NCBI GenBank assembly: GCA_003218615.1
Contig: QHOD01000076.1
Coordinates: forward strand, 1-20,036
Length of the DNA stretch: 20,036 nucleotides
Source: Verrucomicrobiota bacterium
GTDB lineage: Bacteria; Verrucomicrobiota; Verrucomicrobiia; Chthoniobacterales; UBA10450
Direction: 5' to 3'
A model generated the notes under the pieces. The model was not told the DNA's origin. It did not search any database and saw only the letters and a program-made list of their open reading frames with translations. Position 1 is the stretch's first letter, and each line of letters begins with the position of its first letter. This document shows positions 6,951-15,597 of the stretch, one piece after another. A program made the translations under genes and the position numbers.

Positions 6951-8195
6951 TCAGATCATTATTGTCGCCAGCCCGAGAAAAACAGCCAGACAGCCAACGT
7001 CGGTGAAGGTTGTCACCACGATACTGGACGCCATCGCGGGGTCGGTCCCAAGTTTTTTGAGAACCAATGGCACCATTGCACCAGCCACGCCGCTGATGAG
7101 GCAACTGATGGTGGTGGCAAGAAATACAACAAAACCGAGCATCACAGCCGCCGGACTCTTTATCATGGTGGCAAAGATGAACATGGCGATTCCCCCGGTG
7201 ACGCCGGTCAATGCTCCATTGAATGTTCCGAGCAACATTTCCTTGACGACAAGCAGGCTTTCTCTCCCTGACCTCAAATCGCCCAGAGTGATTCCCCTCA
7301 AGGAGACCGACAGCGCCTGCACGCCGGTATTCGCCGCCTGACCAATGAGCACCGGCAGAAACACCGCCAGGGCAATGATGTGGTCGATCGTTTCCTGGAA
7401 CAAACCGACCACGACGGCGGCGAGCAATCCGCAGAATAAATTTATCTGGAGCCAGGGATGTCGGAATTTGAGACTCCGCAACCACGGCGTGGTGAGTCGC
7501 TCCTCTCGTTCCACACCCACCATGGCGCCCGGTTGTGCGCTCAGCTCGATCGCCTCTGCCTCAAAAAGCATTTGGCCGCGCAACAGTCCGATCAGGCGTC
7601 CTGTTTTTTCACAGACCGGATAAACCGGGTAATGCCGGACCAGCACCGCTCGCATCGCGTCGGTCAGAGACATATCCGGTGTGAGATAGAACGGATTCGC
7701 GAGCATGATCTCGTCTAGGCGCTGGCCGCTTTGCGCCAATAGCATGTCGCGCATCACGACAACCCCGAGGAGTTTGTTCTGGTCGTCCGTGACAAAGCCA
7801 TATGTGATGATGGCTTTCCTAGCCAGATGTCGAATCTGCTCGGTCGCCTCGGCAACGGTCGTTTGCGGGCGAAAAACGGCCAAGGGCGGTTGCATCAAGC
7901 GTCCGATGGTACGCTCCGGGTAGGTTTGATTGCGCATCCATTGCCGGTCGGTTTCAGTGGAAGCGGTGGCTAGAATCGTCTGCCGACGCGCTAAATCGAA
8001 GCGTTGCAAAATGTTTAGTGCTGCTGACGGATTGAGCAATTCCAGCATCTGCACCACGAACTCGTCGGGATACGGCTCCAGCATCTTGGCCGCCTCACGC
8101 GGATCGTGTTCAACCACCTTTGTAAAGAGCTCCCTGAGCTCTGGTTCAATTTCGCGCACGGCGCCGGATGCAATTGCTTTGGTGCTCTCACTCAT
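6951..8195 (-). CDS. mgtE: MgtE-family magnesium transporter
   Basis: This is a homodimeric inner-membrane Mg2+ channel gated by cytosolic Mg2+. The 414-residue protein has the three expected parts. The helical N domain (about 15-100) has DPREAAKMLEPYP and ending in the family-typical YPERTIGRLMQP. A pair of CBS domains (about 105-220) follows. The five-helix membrane domain (about 250-414) contains FLPVLIGQAANTGVQAL, FNGALTGVTGG and GTDPAMASSIVVTTFTDVG. Asp399 in the last segment matches the Mg2+-coordinating pore Asp of known MgtE. The usual GxGGNTGxQ reads GQAANTGVQ, a mild departure. Length is slightly short of the roughly 450 usual. The ATG at 8195 has no clear ribosome binding site. I see no M-box-like leader in the 198-base divergent region. 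It faces the M2 remnant on its downstream side and is divergent from the signalling cluster. Confidence 0.95.
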   Translation of the reverse strand: MSESTKAIASGAVREIEPELRELFTKVVEHDPREAAKMLEPYPDEFVVQMLELLNPSAALNILQRFDLARRQTILATASTETDRQWMRNQTYPERTIGRLMQPPLAVFRPQTTVAEATEQIRHLARKAIITYGFVTDDQNKLLGVVVMRDMLLAQSGQRLDEIMLANPFYLTPDMSLTDAMRAVLVRHYPVYPVCEKTGRLIGLLRGQMLFEAEAIELSAQPGAMVGVEREERLTTPWLRSLKFRHPWLQINLFCGLLAAVVVGLFQETIDHIIALAVFLPVLIGQAANTGVQALSVSLRGITLGDLRSGRESLLVVKEMLLGTFNGALTGVTGGIAMFIFATMIKSPAAVMLGFVVFLATTISCLISGVAGAMVPLVLKKLGTDPAMASSIVVTTFTDVGCLAVFLGLATIMI

Positions 8196-8393
8196 AGAGC
8201 GAGTCTGGCAAGGCGACGTTGAGGTGGCAACATTAACTGTCCAGACAGAAGCAACAGTTTGGCCAACCCATGAAAATATGCGGCGGCGTTTGGTTTAACG
8301 GCAGCTTCTTGCCCGCCGTGATTCGGGCTTTAAGATTGCCGTTTGGCATTGGGCTGATACTTTCATCGCCAGTTCCGAAGCCGCGAGTGCGCT
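8196..8393. other. Divergent intergenic region between mgtE and the UrtA-like gene
   Basis: These 198 bases must hold promoters for both directions. I see a perfect short hairpin CTGTC-CA-GACAG (8237-8248). It overlaps an alternative pairing of AACTGT (8235-8240) with ACAGTT (8254-8259), next to the palindrome TTGGCCAA (8259-8266). TTGGCA near 8344 resembles a -35, but no good -10 follows. No gene or RNA family is recognisable, and the structured cluster at 8235-8266 is the best candidate control site. Confidence 0.35.
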
Positions 8394-9692
8394 ATGTATG
8401 AGACCAAAGAACTGACTGGCAGGTCGAAAACAAAACTCAGGCTTCTCTGGGTTGCGGGTGCGGCCCTCGTCATCATCGCGGGATTCACCGCGTGGCATTT
8501 CCACAAGTCCAAGCAGGAACTCACAATCAAAGTCGGCATTCTTCATTCCCGAACCGGCGCGATGGCCATCAGCGAAAAATCCATGGTCGACGGCGAAATG
8601 CTGGCCATTGAAGAAATCAACGCCAAAGGCGGACTGCTGGGCCGGCGCATCGAGCCGATCATTGCCGACGGAAAATCCGACTGGCCGACGTTTGCCAAAG
8701 AGGCAGAGCGATTGATCACGCAGGAAAAAGTTTGCACGATTTTCGGCTGCTGGACTTCGGCGAGCCGCAAGAACGTGAAGCCGGTCGTCGAGCGTTACAA
8801 TCATCTGCTGATTTATCCGATGGCGTACGAAGGTTTGGAGGAATCGCCGAATATCATTTACACCGGCGCGGCGCCGAACCAGCAGGTCATTCCGGCGGTC
8901 AAATGGAGTTATGACACCATCGGGAAAAGGATTTTTCTCGTCGGAGAGGATTACGTCTGGCCGCACAGCGTCAACGCTATCATCAAGGACGAATTGACCG
9001 CGCTCGGCGCGGAGCTTATGGGCGAGGAATACATTTTTTTCGGAAGCTCGGACGTTGAGCGTGCCGTCAAAAAAATTGTCGAGACGCAGCCGGACGTTAT
9101 TTTGAGCGCGGTCGTCGGCGATTCTAACATCGCGTTTTACAAGGCGTTGCAGGAAGCCGGTATCAAGCCCGAAAAAATTCCGGTCGTCTCCATGAGCATC
9201 GGCGAAGATGAACTGCGAAAATTGCCGGCCAAGGAAATGGCGGGCAATTATTGCGCGTGGGATTATTTTCAAAGCATCGCCCGGCCGGAAAACGAGGCGT
9301 TCGTAAAAAAATTCAAGGCCCGCTACGGCGAGGACCGCGTCACGGCGGATGTGATTGAGTCGGCCTACGTCAGCGTTCTGCTGTGGGCTCAGGCGGTTCA
9401 GGAATGCGGCAGCGCGGACGTGCACAACATCCGCGAGGCCATGCGCGGGCAAAGCCTCGACGCGCCGGAAGGAGTTGTTTCGATTGACCCGGAAACGCAG
9501 CACACGTGGCGTTCGTTTTTCATCGGAAAAATCCGCGCGGACGGCCAGCTTGACATTGTCTGGACTTCTCAAAAGCCGATTCGTCCCGTGCCGTATCCGA
9601 TTTCGCGCTCCAAAACCGAATGGGATTCTTTTTTAACCGGGCTTTACACGCAATGGGGCGACAAATGGGCGAACCCGGTGAAAACAGACTGA
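8394..9692 (+). CDS. UrtA-like urea/short-amide ABC-type periplasmic binding protein, membrane-anchored, no permease nearby
   Basis: This is a type I periplasmic binding protein (Peripla_BP_5 / AmiC-UrtA group). After an N-terminal hydrophobic segment (about 16-34, preceded by Lys/Arg) the mature part begins IKVGILHSRTGAMAISEKSM. UrtA hallmarks follow: AIEEINAKGGLLGRRIEP, ADGKSDWPTFAKEAERLI, FGCWTSASRKNV (117-128), YPMAYEGLEESPNIIYTGA, APNQQ and FLVGEDYVWP. At 432 residues the length matches UrtA. The hydrophobic segment lacks a clear cleavage or lipobox motif and may stay as an anchor, leaving the domain in the periplasm. No urtB-E permease or ATPase genes follow. Instead two hybrid kinases do, after 92 bases. 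The natural inference is that it serves as the ligand-binding sensor for the kinases, as AmiC-like proteins do in other systems. Urea itself as ligand is only a family-based guess. Confidence 0.9.
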   Translation: MYETKELTGRSKTKLRLLWVAGAALVIIAGFTAWHFHKSKQELTIKVGILHSRTGAMAISEKSMVDGEMLAIEEINAKGGLLGRRIEPIIADGKSDWPTFAKEAERLITQEKVCTIFGCWTSASRKNVKPVVERYNHLLIYPMAYEGLEESPNIIYTGAAPNQQVIPAVKWSYDTIGKRIFLVGEDYVWPHSVNAIIKDELTALGAELMGEEYIFFGSSDVERAVKKIVETQPDVILSAVVGDSNIAFYKALQEAGIKPEKIPVVSMSIGEDELRKLPAKEMAGNYCAWDYFQSIARPENEAFVKKFKARYGEDRVTADVIESAYVSVLLWAQAVQECGSADVHNIREAMRGQSLDAPEGVVSIDPETQHTWRSFFIGKIRADGQLDIVWTSQKPIRPVPYPISRSKTEWDSFLTGLYTQWGDKWANPVKTD

Positions 9693-9700
9693 ATCGGAAC

Positions 9701-9758
9701 CACGGATTGCACCGATTTTTACGGATTGAAAAATCAGTATTAATCCGTGAAATCCGTG
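9701..9758. repeat. Intergenic CACGGATT inverted repeat (nested hairpin)
   Basis: The gap between the binding-protein gene and the first kinase holds CACGGATT (9701-9708) and ACGGATT (9721-9727). These are answered by AATCCGTG at 9742-9749 and again at 9751-9758. The four copies can form two stacked stems. Short runs of this ATCCGTG unit are frequent between genes in several environmental bacterial lineages, from memory. In this position it could stabilise or attenuate the transcript between sensor protein and kinases. Confidence 0.65.
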
Positions 9759-9784
9759 TCAACCGTTGAGTTGAATCGCTGAAA

Positions 9785-12544
9785 ATGTTTTCGATCAAAA
9801 ATTTCATGTCGCGTCGTGGGATCGGCAGCCGGATACTCGCCTGGTTTCTGGCGATTTCGCTGATTCCCTGCGTCACGCTGGCATGGCTTACGTATCATTT
9901 GTCAAGCGACTCGCTCGAACACACCGCGCGGGAACGATTGCTGGTCATCGCCGCGAACAAGGCGAACGAAGTCGAAGCGCTCGCGCTGGAACGCATTCAC
10001 AGCGTCACGGAGCTTTCGCGTGTGCGATCGTTCTCGGATGTGGCGCCGCAATTTGCCAAGGCGCTCGCGGAAGGCGGTCCCGATTCTCCGGCCTACAAAA
10101 CCATGGCGGCGCAACAGGCGGCTTATTGGAACCAGCTTTCGGAGCCGTTCGGCTACGATAATTTTCTCATCGTCTCGCCCTCCGGCCAGATTTTGTTTCA
10201 ATTGAAAAGCGGCATGGATTTCGGGACCAACATCACGACCGGGCCGCTCAAGAATAGCGAGCTGGCAAATGTCTTCGACCGGGCGAGAACGCTGCTGCAA
10301 ACGGAGATCTCCGATTTTGAAATTTATCCCGGCATGACCGAGCCGACCGCGTTCATCGCCGCGCCGCTGCTGCGAAACGGCGCGGTTGTCGGCGTGATTA
10401 TTTTTCAACTCAGCAATCGCGAGATTTACAATGTGTTCAACGATTACCGTGGTTTGGGCGAAACCGGCGAGACATTGATCGCCGCGCATCTTGGCAATGA
10501 CGCCGTCGCCGTGGTTCCGTTCCGCCACGATCCGCAGGCGGCTTTTCATCGGCGCGTGCCGATGGGCAGCGCGGAAATGACGCCGCTGCAAAAAGCCGTC
10601 CAGGGAATGCACGGCTTCGGCCCGTTCGTTGATTATCGCGGCAAACCGGTGCTGGGAGTCTGGACGTACCTGCCGTCGTTTCGATGGGGAATGGTTGTCA
10701 AACAAGACGCGATCGAGGCATTTTCCCTGATTCACCAACAGCGGCGCGTGACGCTGCTGCTCGTCGGTCTGATTATTTTGCCAATTGTCATTGTGGCCTT
10801 GATCGTGGCGCGTTCGATCACGAGGCCGATTCGTCTGGCGGTGCAGGTGGCTGAAAAAGTCGCGTCGGGTGATCTAAACGCGGAGTTCACGATCACCAGC
10901 CGCGATGAGACCGGCCAGTTGCTTTCCGCCATAAAATCCATGACCGCAGATTTGCGCGAAATGTATGACAATATGGAGGAGAAAATCCGCCAGCGCACAA
11001 AGGAACTGGAGCGAAGCAACGAGCAGTTGAAACTGGCGCAGGAAGCCGCCGACGAGGCCAGCCACACCAAAAGCGCGTTCCTCGCCAACATGAGCCACGA
11101 ACTGCGCACGCCCATGAACGCCATCATCGGCTACAGCGAAATGCTCATGGAGGAAGCGGTAGATTTGGACCAGGAAGGTTTTGTCCCCGATCTGAAAAAA
11201 ATTCACGGCGCGGGGAAACATCTGCTCTCCCTAATCAATGACATTCTCGACCTGTCAAAAATCGAAGCCGGCAAGATGACGATTTATTTGGAGAACTTCG
11301 ACGTCGCAACGGCGGTCAACGAAGTCGTTGCCACCATCCAGCCGCTCGTGCAAAAGAAAAACAATACGCTCACCGTCATTTGTCCGCCCGGCGTCGGCAC
11401 TATGCGTGCGGACCTGACGAAAGTGCGGCAGACACTGTTCAATTTGTTGAGCAACGCCAGCAAATTTACCGAAAACGGCGAGCTGAAACTTGAAGTCAAT
11501 CGCACCGCCGAGCCGGCGGGAGATTGGATCGATTTTAGCGTCAGCGATACCGGCATCGGCATGACGCCGGAGCAGATGGGTAAGTTATTTGAGGCGTTTT
11601 CCCAGGCCGATGCTTCCACCACGCGAAAATTCGGCGGCACCGGACTCGGCCTGGCCATTAGCCGGAAATTCTGCCAGATGATGGGCGGCGACATCACCGT
11701 CCAAAGCGAATCTGGGAAAGGGTCAACTTTTACCGCTAGGTTGCCCGCTGAGCCGCATGAAATCAAACCAGAGCCGGCCGCTCCACAAGAAATTTCCACC
11801 CCGTCCGAGACTGACCACAAGCCTCTGGTGCTGGTGATTGACGATGATCCAACAGTGCTCGATTTGATGGAACGTTTTTTAGTAAAGGAAAATTTCGCCG
11901 TCAAAACCGCTTTGACCGGGCAAGACGGAGTTGCTCTGGCCAAAAGCCTCCAGCCCGCGGCGATTACGCTCGACGTAATGATGCCGGGCATGGACGGCTG
12001 GGCGGTGATGAGAGCGCTCAAAGCCGATCCGGCGACGGCGGAGATTCCGGTCATTCTCGTCACGATTACCGATAACAAGGAAATGGGTTTTGCGCTGGGC
12101 GCGTCGGATTACTTGACCAAACCCGTGGATTGGAACCGCCTGAGTACTCTCATGAAGCGCATCGGCTCGGCGGGCGATTCGCAATATGTGCTCGTCGTCG
12201 AGGACGAATCCTCCACGCGCCAAGTGCTCGAACGCAGCTTGAAAAAAGAAGGCTGGCGCGCGGCGACCGCCGAGAACGGCGTCGTTGCGTTGAGAGAAGT
12301 TTCCAAAGCGAAACCTTCGTTGATCCTTCTCGATTTGATGATGCCTGAAATGGACGGTTTTGAGTTCTTAAATCGATTGCGCCACAATCCGGACTGGGAG
12401 AGTATCCCGGTCATCATTTTCACCGCGAAAGACCTAACTCCGGCCGATCGCGAACGGTTAAATGGGCAGGTGAACGATATTTTGCAAAAAGGCGCTTCCA
12501 GCCGGGCAGAATTGTTGCAGCAAGTGCGCGCGCTGATTGGCTGA
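9785..12544 (+). CDS. Hybrid sensor histidine kinase: Cache-like sensor - HAMP - HisKA - HATPase - REC - REC
   Basis: This 919-residue membrane kinase has TM1 at about 16-38, an extracytoplasmic sensor at 40-320, TM2 at 321-343, HAMP at 344-397 and a coiled coil at 398-428. HisKA follows, with the phosphorylatable His438 in MSHELRTPMN. The HATPase domain (about 535-655) has its N box NLLSNASKF, DTGIG and GGTGLGLAIS. Two receivers follow. REC1 (about 681-795) has phospho-acceptor Asp730 and Lys779. REC2 (about 801-917) has Asp850 and Lys902, where the usual KP is KG. The sensor has the two-lobe Cache look (FLIVSPSGQILFQ, then IAAPLLRNGAVVGVIIFQLS). All kinase motifs are intact, so it should autophosphorylate and pass phosphate internally and to other receivers. 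From HisKA onward it is a close paralogue of the next gene. The ATG at 9785 follows the repeat hairpin with no strong ribosome binding site. A co-operon partner of the binding protein is likely. Confidence 0.95.
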   Translation: MFSIKNFMSRRGIGSRILAWFLAISLIPCVTLAWLTYHLSSDSLEHTARERLLVIAANKANEVEALALERIHSVTELSRVRSFSDVAPQFAKALAEGGPDSPAYKTMAAQQAAYWNQLSEPFGYDNFLIVSPSGQILFQLKSGMDFGTNITTGPLKNSELANVFDRARTLLQTEISDFEIYPGMTEPTAFIAAPLLRNGAVVGVIIFQLSNREIYNVFNDYRGLGETGETLIAAHLGNDAVAVVPFRHDPQAAFHRRVPMGSAEMTPLQKAVQGMHGFGPFVDYRGKPVLGVWTYLPSFRWGMVVKQDAIEAFSLIHQQRRVTLLLVGLIILPIVIVALIVARSITRPIRLAVQVAEKVASGDLNAEFTITSRDETGQLLSAIKSMTADLREMYDNMEEKIRQRTKELERSNEQLKLAQEAADEASHTKSAFLANMSHELRTPMNAIIGYSEMLMEEAVDLDQEGFVPDLKKIHGAGKHLLSLINDILDLSKIEAGKMTIYLENFDVATAVNEVVATIQPLVQKKNNTLTVICPPGVGTMRADLTKVRQTLFNLLSNASKFTENGELKLEVNRTAEPAGDWIDFSVSDTGIGMTPEQMGKLFEAFSQADASTTRKFGGTGLGLAISRKFCQMMGGDITVQSESGKGSTFTARLPAEPHEIKPEPAAPQEISTPSETDHKPLVLVIDDDPTVLDLMERFLVKENFAVKTALTGQDGVALAKSLQPAAITLDVMMPGMDGWAVMRALKADPATAEIPVILVTITDNKEMGFALGASDYLTKPVDWNRLSTLMKRIGSAGDSQYVLVVEDESSTRQVLERSLKKEGWRAATAENGVVALREVSKAKPSLILLDLMMPEMDGFEFLNRLRHNPDWESIPVIIFTAKDLTPADRERLNGQVNDILQKGASSRAELLQQVRALIG

Positions 12545-15179
12545 AACTGCATTGGGCCGACCGGTGAGCATTCATCACTCTCTTCGAGGCAAAGTAACGC
12601 TTTGGTTTGCCGGGGTAACCGTGCTCCTGGCTGCGGCTTTTTTCTGGGGTTATCGAAACTTTCGCCACGAGATTCTCGTCAGCACGCAACAACGTGTTGA
12701 AGATCGCGTTTTCCAAGTGCACGAAGAATTATTGAGCGCAAACGCATTATATCTCGACTTGGTGCGTGCTTCCATGAAAGTTCTTCAAAACAAAGGTGCA
12801 ATGCTCGGGGCCCCGCGCATTGCTGGTGAGGCAACGGTGGACGGAAAAGTCGTTCCCGGACTGTGGTTCGGCGAACAGGCAATGGCGAACTGGTTTGGCC
12901 TGGTGGATCAGGTCAACGATTTGATGGGAGGGACCGCTACGATCTTTGTTAAAAGCGGAGATGAATTCGTTCGCGTATGCACAAACGTCCAGCGGCAGGA
13001 CGCCTCGCGCGCGGTGGGGACTATTCTCGACCCCGCGGGAAAAGCCATTGCCGCCATTCGGCAGGGAAAGGCTTTTTACGGAGTCGTTGATATCCTTGGC
13101 CGCGCGTATTTCACGGGCTACGAACCCATTCTCGACCAGGGGGGAGAAACGATTGGCATTTGGTATGTTGGCTATCTTATTGAAACACTGCCCAAGCTGG
13201 GAAGCGGCATTGAAAAAACAAAAATTCTGGAAAACGGCTATTTTGCCTTGCTGGACGCAAAGCAACAGGTGGTTTTTCATTCTGAACACGTCGGCGCTGG
13301 GCAGGTTCAGCAAATTATCACCCGTTGGAAAAAGTTATCGCGACCGGGAAGCTGGCGGGACGGCTCCTGGCAGGTGCAGGTAATCCCATTTGCGGAATGG
13401 AACTTCCTGATCGTGGCCGCCACGTATCTCCCTGACGTTGCGCGGCAAACATGGACGAGTGTAATTGGGGTGTTCGGCCTCATGACGCTGATTATCACCG
13501 GGGTGCTGCTGCTCTCGTATAATTTTGCTCAGCGTTTATCCGCATCGTTCGTTCGGGCTGGAGAACTTCAGGAGCAGGCAGTCGCTGCCCGAACGGCGGC
13601 CGAGCAGGCAAAAGAAGAGGCCGAATCGGCCAACACCACCAAGAGCGCGTTCCTCGCCAACATGAGCCATGAACTGCGCACCCCCATGAACGCTATCATC
13701 GGTTACAGCGAAATGTTGATCGAGGAAGCCGGGGATGTGGGGCAGGAAGAGTTCGTCCCCGATTTGAAGAAAATTCAATCCGCCGGCAAACATTTGCTCG
13801 CGCTCATCAACGACATTTTGGATTTATCGAAGATCGAAGCCGGGAAAATGACGGTGTACCCGGAAAACTTCGACGTGCAGACGATGGTCAGGGAAGTCGT
13901 CTCCACCATTCAACCGCTGGTTGAAAAAAATAAAAACCGGCTTGAAGTCACAGCGGTAAATAACCTCGGGTCAATGCGCACCGACCTGACCAAAGTGCGC
14001 CAGACCCTTTTCAATCTTCTGAGCAACGCGAGCAAATTTACCACGCAAGGCGTTATCAAACTGGATGTCTCGCGCTTCAACAAAGAAGATGGCGCAGCGG
14101 ACTGGTTGAAATTTGATGTCACCGACAGCGGAATCGGCCTGACGCCGGAGCAATTGGGTCGGCTCTTCGAGGCGTTCAGTCAGGCGGACGCTTCCACGAC
14201 GCGCAAATATGGCGGCACCGGACTGGGGCTGGCCATCAGCCGGAAATTTTGCCAGTTGATGGGCGGCGACATCACCGTGCAAAGCGAATTCGGCAAAGGC
14301 TCGACCTTCAGCGTCGTTCTTCCCGCTGAATCGCCAGAGAGCAAACCCGAACAGCTCGCGCCCGCGCCCAAACCGGCCACGATTGAGGAGGCGGGCGTGA
14401 AGCCAGTCGTGGTCGTCATTGACGACGATCACACGGTGCTGGAACTCATGGAACGATTTTTGTCCAGGGAAGGTTTTTCCGTGCGCACGGCCGACAATGG
14501 AAAAGCCGGCATCGAATTAGCGAAGCAGCTCAAACCTGTCGCCATCACGCTCGATATTATGATGCCGGGCATGGACGGCTGGTCGGTGATGAGAGCGCTC
14601 AAAGCCGAGCCGGCGACGGCGGAAATTCCGGTCATTCTCGTCACCATTACCGACAACAAAGAAATGGGTTTTGCGCTGGGCGCGTCGGATTACTTGACCA
14701 AACCTGTGGATTGGAACCGGCTGGCCGGACTCCTGAAGCGCATCGGCTCGGCGGCCGATTCGCAATATGTGCTCGTCGTCGAGGACGAATCCTCCACGCG
14801 CGAAATGCTCGAACGCACTTTGAAAAAAGCCGGCTGGAACGTCCGCGCTGCCGCCAACGGACGCGAGGCGCTGGAAGCCCTCCGGACCGCTGCGCCCAGC
14901 CTCGTTTTGCTGGATCTGATGATGCCGGAGATGGACGGCTTTGAATTTTTGCAGCAATTCCGCCACAACGAACAGTGGCGCCAGATTCCGGTCATCGTTC
15001 TAACAGCAAAAGATTTGACCCCGGCCGATCGCGAGCGATTGAATGGGCAGGTGAACGACATTTTGCAAAAAGGCGCTTCCAGCCGGGAAGAATTATTGCA
15101 GCAAGTGCGCTCACACGTCGCGGCGCTCAGTGCGAAAAAGAAAACGGAGGATTCTCATGGCGAAGATTCTACTGGTTGA
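12537..15179 (+). CDS. Hybrid sensor histidine kinase: Cache_3-Cache_2 sensor - HisKA - HATPase - REC - REC
   Basis: This 880-residue membrane kinase has TM1 at about 19-38, an extracytoplasmic sensor at 40-305 and TM2 at 308-328. No clear HAMP follows, only an Ala/Glu-rich coiled coil at 340-368. HisKA has His378, and HATPase covers about 475-595. REC1 has Asp673 and Lys722, and REC2 has Asp793 and Lys845. The sensor carries GTATIFVKSGDEFVRVCTNV, SRAVGTILDP, ILGRAYFTGYEPILD and GETIGIWYVGY, diagnostic of the Cache_3-Cache_2 double fold that binds small organic ligands. It differs entirely from the preceding kinase's sensor, while the cytosolic half is nearly the same. The open frame starts at TTG 12537, inside the previous gene's last codons. 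GTG 12564 is the alternative, and neither has a good ribosome binding site, so translational coupling is likely. The 3' end overlaps the receiver gene by 23 bases. Confidence 0.95.
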   Translation: MAETALGRPVSIHHSLRGKVTLWFAGVTVLLAAAFFWGYRNFRHEILVSTQQRVEDRVFQVHEELLSANALYLDLVRASMKVLQNKGAMLGAPRIAGEATVDGKVVPGLWFGEQAMANWFGLVDQVNDLMGGTATIFVKSGDEFVRVCTNVQRQDASRAVGTILDPAGKAIAAIRQGKAFYGVVDILGRAYFTGYEPILDQGGETIGIWYVGYLIETLPKLGSGIEKTKILENGYFALLDAKQQVVFHSEHVGAGQVQQIITRWKKLSRPGSWRDGSWQVQVIPFAEWNFLIVAATYLPDVARQTWTSVIGVFGLMTLIITGVLLLSYNFAQRLSASFVRAGELQEQAVAARTAAEQAKEEAESANTTKSAFLANMSHELRTPMNAIIGYSEMLIEEAGDVGQEEFVPDLKKIQSAGKHLLALINDILDLSKIEAGKMTVYPENFDVQTMVREVVSTIQPLVEKNKNRLEVTAVNNLGSMRTDLTKVRQTLFNLLSNASKFTTQGVIKLDVSRFNKEDGAADWLKFDVTDSGIGLTPEQLGRLFEAFSQADASTTRKYGGTGLGLAISRKFCQLMGGDITVQSEFGKGSTFSVVLPAESPESKPEQLAPAPKPATIEEAGVKPVVVVIDDDHTVLELMERFLSREGFSVRTADNGKAGIELAKQLKPVAITLDIMMPGMDGWSVMRALKAEPATAEIPVILVTITDNKEMGFALGASDYLTKPVDWNRLAGLLKRIGSAADSQYVLVVEDESSTREMLERTLKKAGWNVRAAANGREALEALRTAAPSLVLLDLMMPEMDGFEFLQQFRHNEQWRQIPVIVLTAKDLTPADRERLNGQVNDILQKGASSREELLQQVRSHVAALSAKKKTEDSHGEDSTG

Positions 15180-15534
15180 AGACAACGAAATGAACCGCGA
15201 CATGCTTTCGCGGCGGCTGGGCCGCAGAGGGTTTGAAGTCATCATTGCCGTGGACGGCGGCCAGGGCGTGGCGATGGCGCAAAGCGAAGCGCCGGATTTG
15301 ATTTTGATGGACCTGAGCTTGCCGGTGCTCGACGGCTGGGAAGCCACCCGCCAATTGAAAGCCGCCGACGCGACGAAAATGATTCCGGTGATCGCCCTCA
15401 CCGCGCACGCCATGGCTGGCGACAGCGAAAAATGTCTCGCCGCTGGTTGCGACGATTACGACACCAAGCCGGTCGAGTTGCCGCGCTTGCTGGAAAAAAT
15501 CGCCGCTCAATTGCAGAAACGAAATCCCGCCTGA
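15157..15534 (+). CDS. Stand-alone response-regulator receiver protein (single REC domain)
   Basis: This 125-residue protein is a single CheY-like receiver with no output domain. The acidic pocket is Glu8-Asp9, the phospho-acceptor is Asp52 (LMDLSLPVLDGW), the switch Thr is Thr82 (ALTAHAM), and Lys104 lies in DTKPVEL. All catalytic residues are present. The pattern ALTAHAMAGDSEKCLAAGCDDY is typical of DivK-like shuttle receivers. The ATG at 15157 was chosen over an upstream in-frame start because ACGGAGGA lies five bases before it. It overlaps the kinase gene's end by 23 bases, implying coupled translation and close stoichiometry. Its first helix (EMNRDMLSRRL) is very like that of the receiver inside the cyclase downstream, suggesting shared ancestry. 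It probably carries phosphate between the hybrid kinases and another partner, or competes for it. Confidence 0.93.
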   Translation: MAKILLVEDNEMNRDMLSRRLGRRGFEVIIAVDGGQGVAMAQSEAPDLILMDLSLPVLDGWEATRQLKAADATKMIPVIALTAHAMAGDSEKCLAAGCDDYDTKPVELPRLLEKIAAQLQKRNPA

Positions 15535-15597
15535 GCGGACTGCTTGCAAAAAGGAATGTCTCATGCGCGCGCGGTTTTTGTAATTTGACGCATAGCC

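Noticed and set aside
6944..6957. GATCT-TTTC-AGATC hairpin at the end of mgtE as a terminator
   Set aside because: The stem is only 5 bp and AT-containing, overlaps the stop codon, and is not directly followed by a uridine run.
8343..8360. Possible sigma-54 promoter (TTGGCATTGGGCTGAT) before the UrtA-like gene
   Set aside because: The GG element is present but the required GC at the -12 position with correct spacing is not.
8295..9572. 425-residue open frame on the minus strand opposite the UrtA-like gene
   Set aside because: It is the antisense shadow of a gene with strong family motifs. The protein is Arg/Phe/Asp-rich without recognisable domains and reflects codon bias on the other strand.
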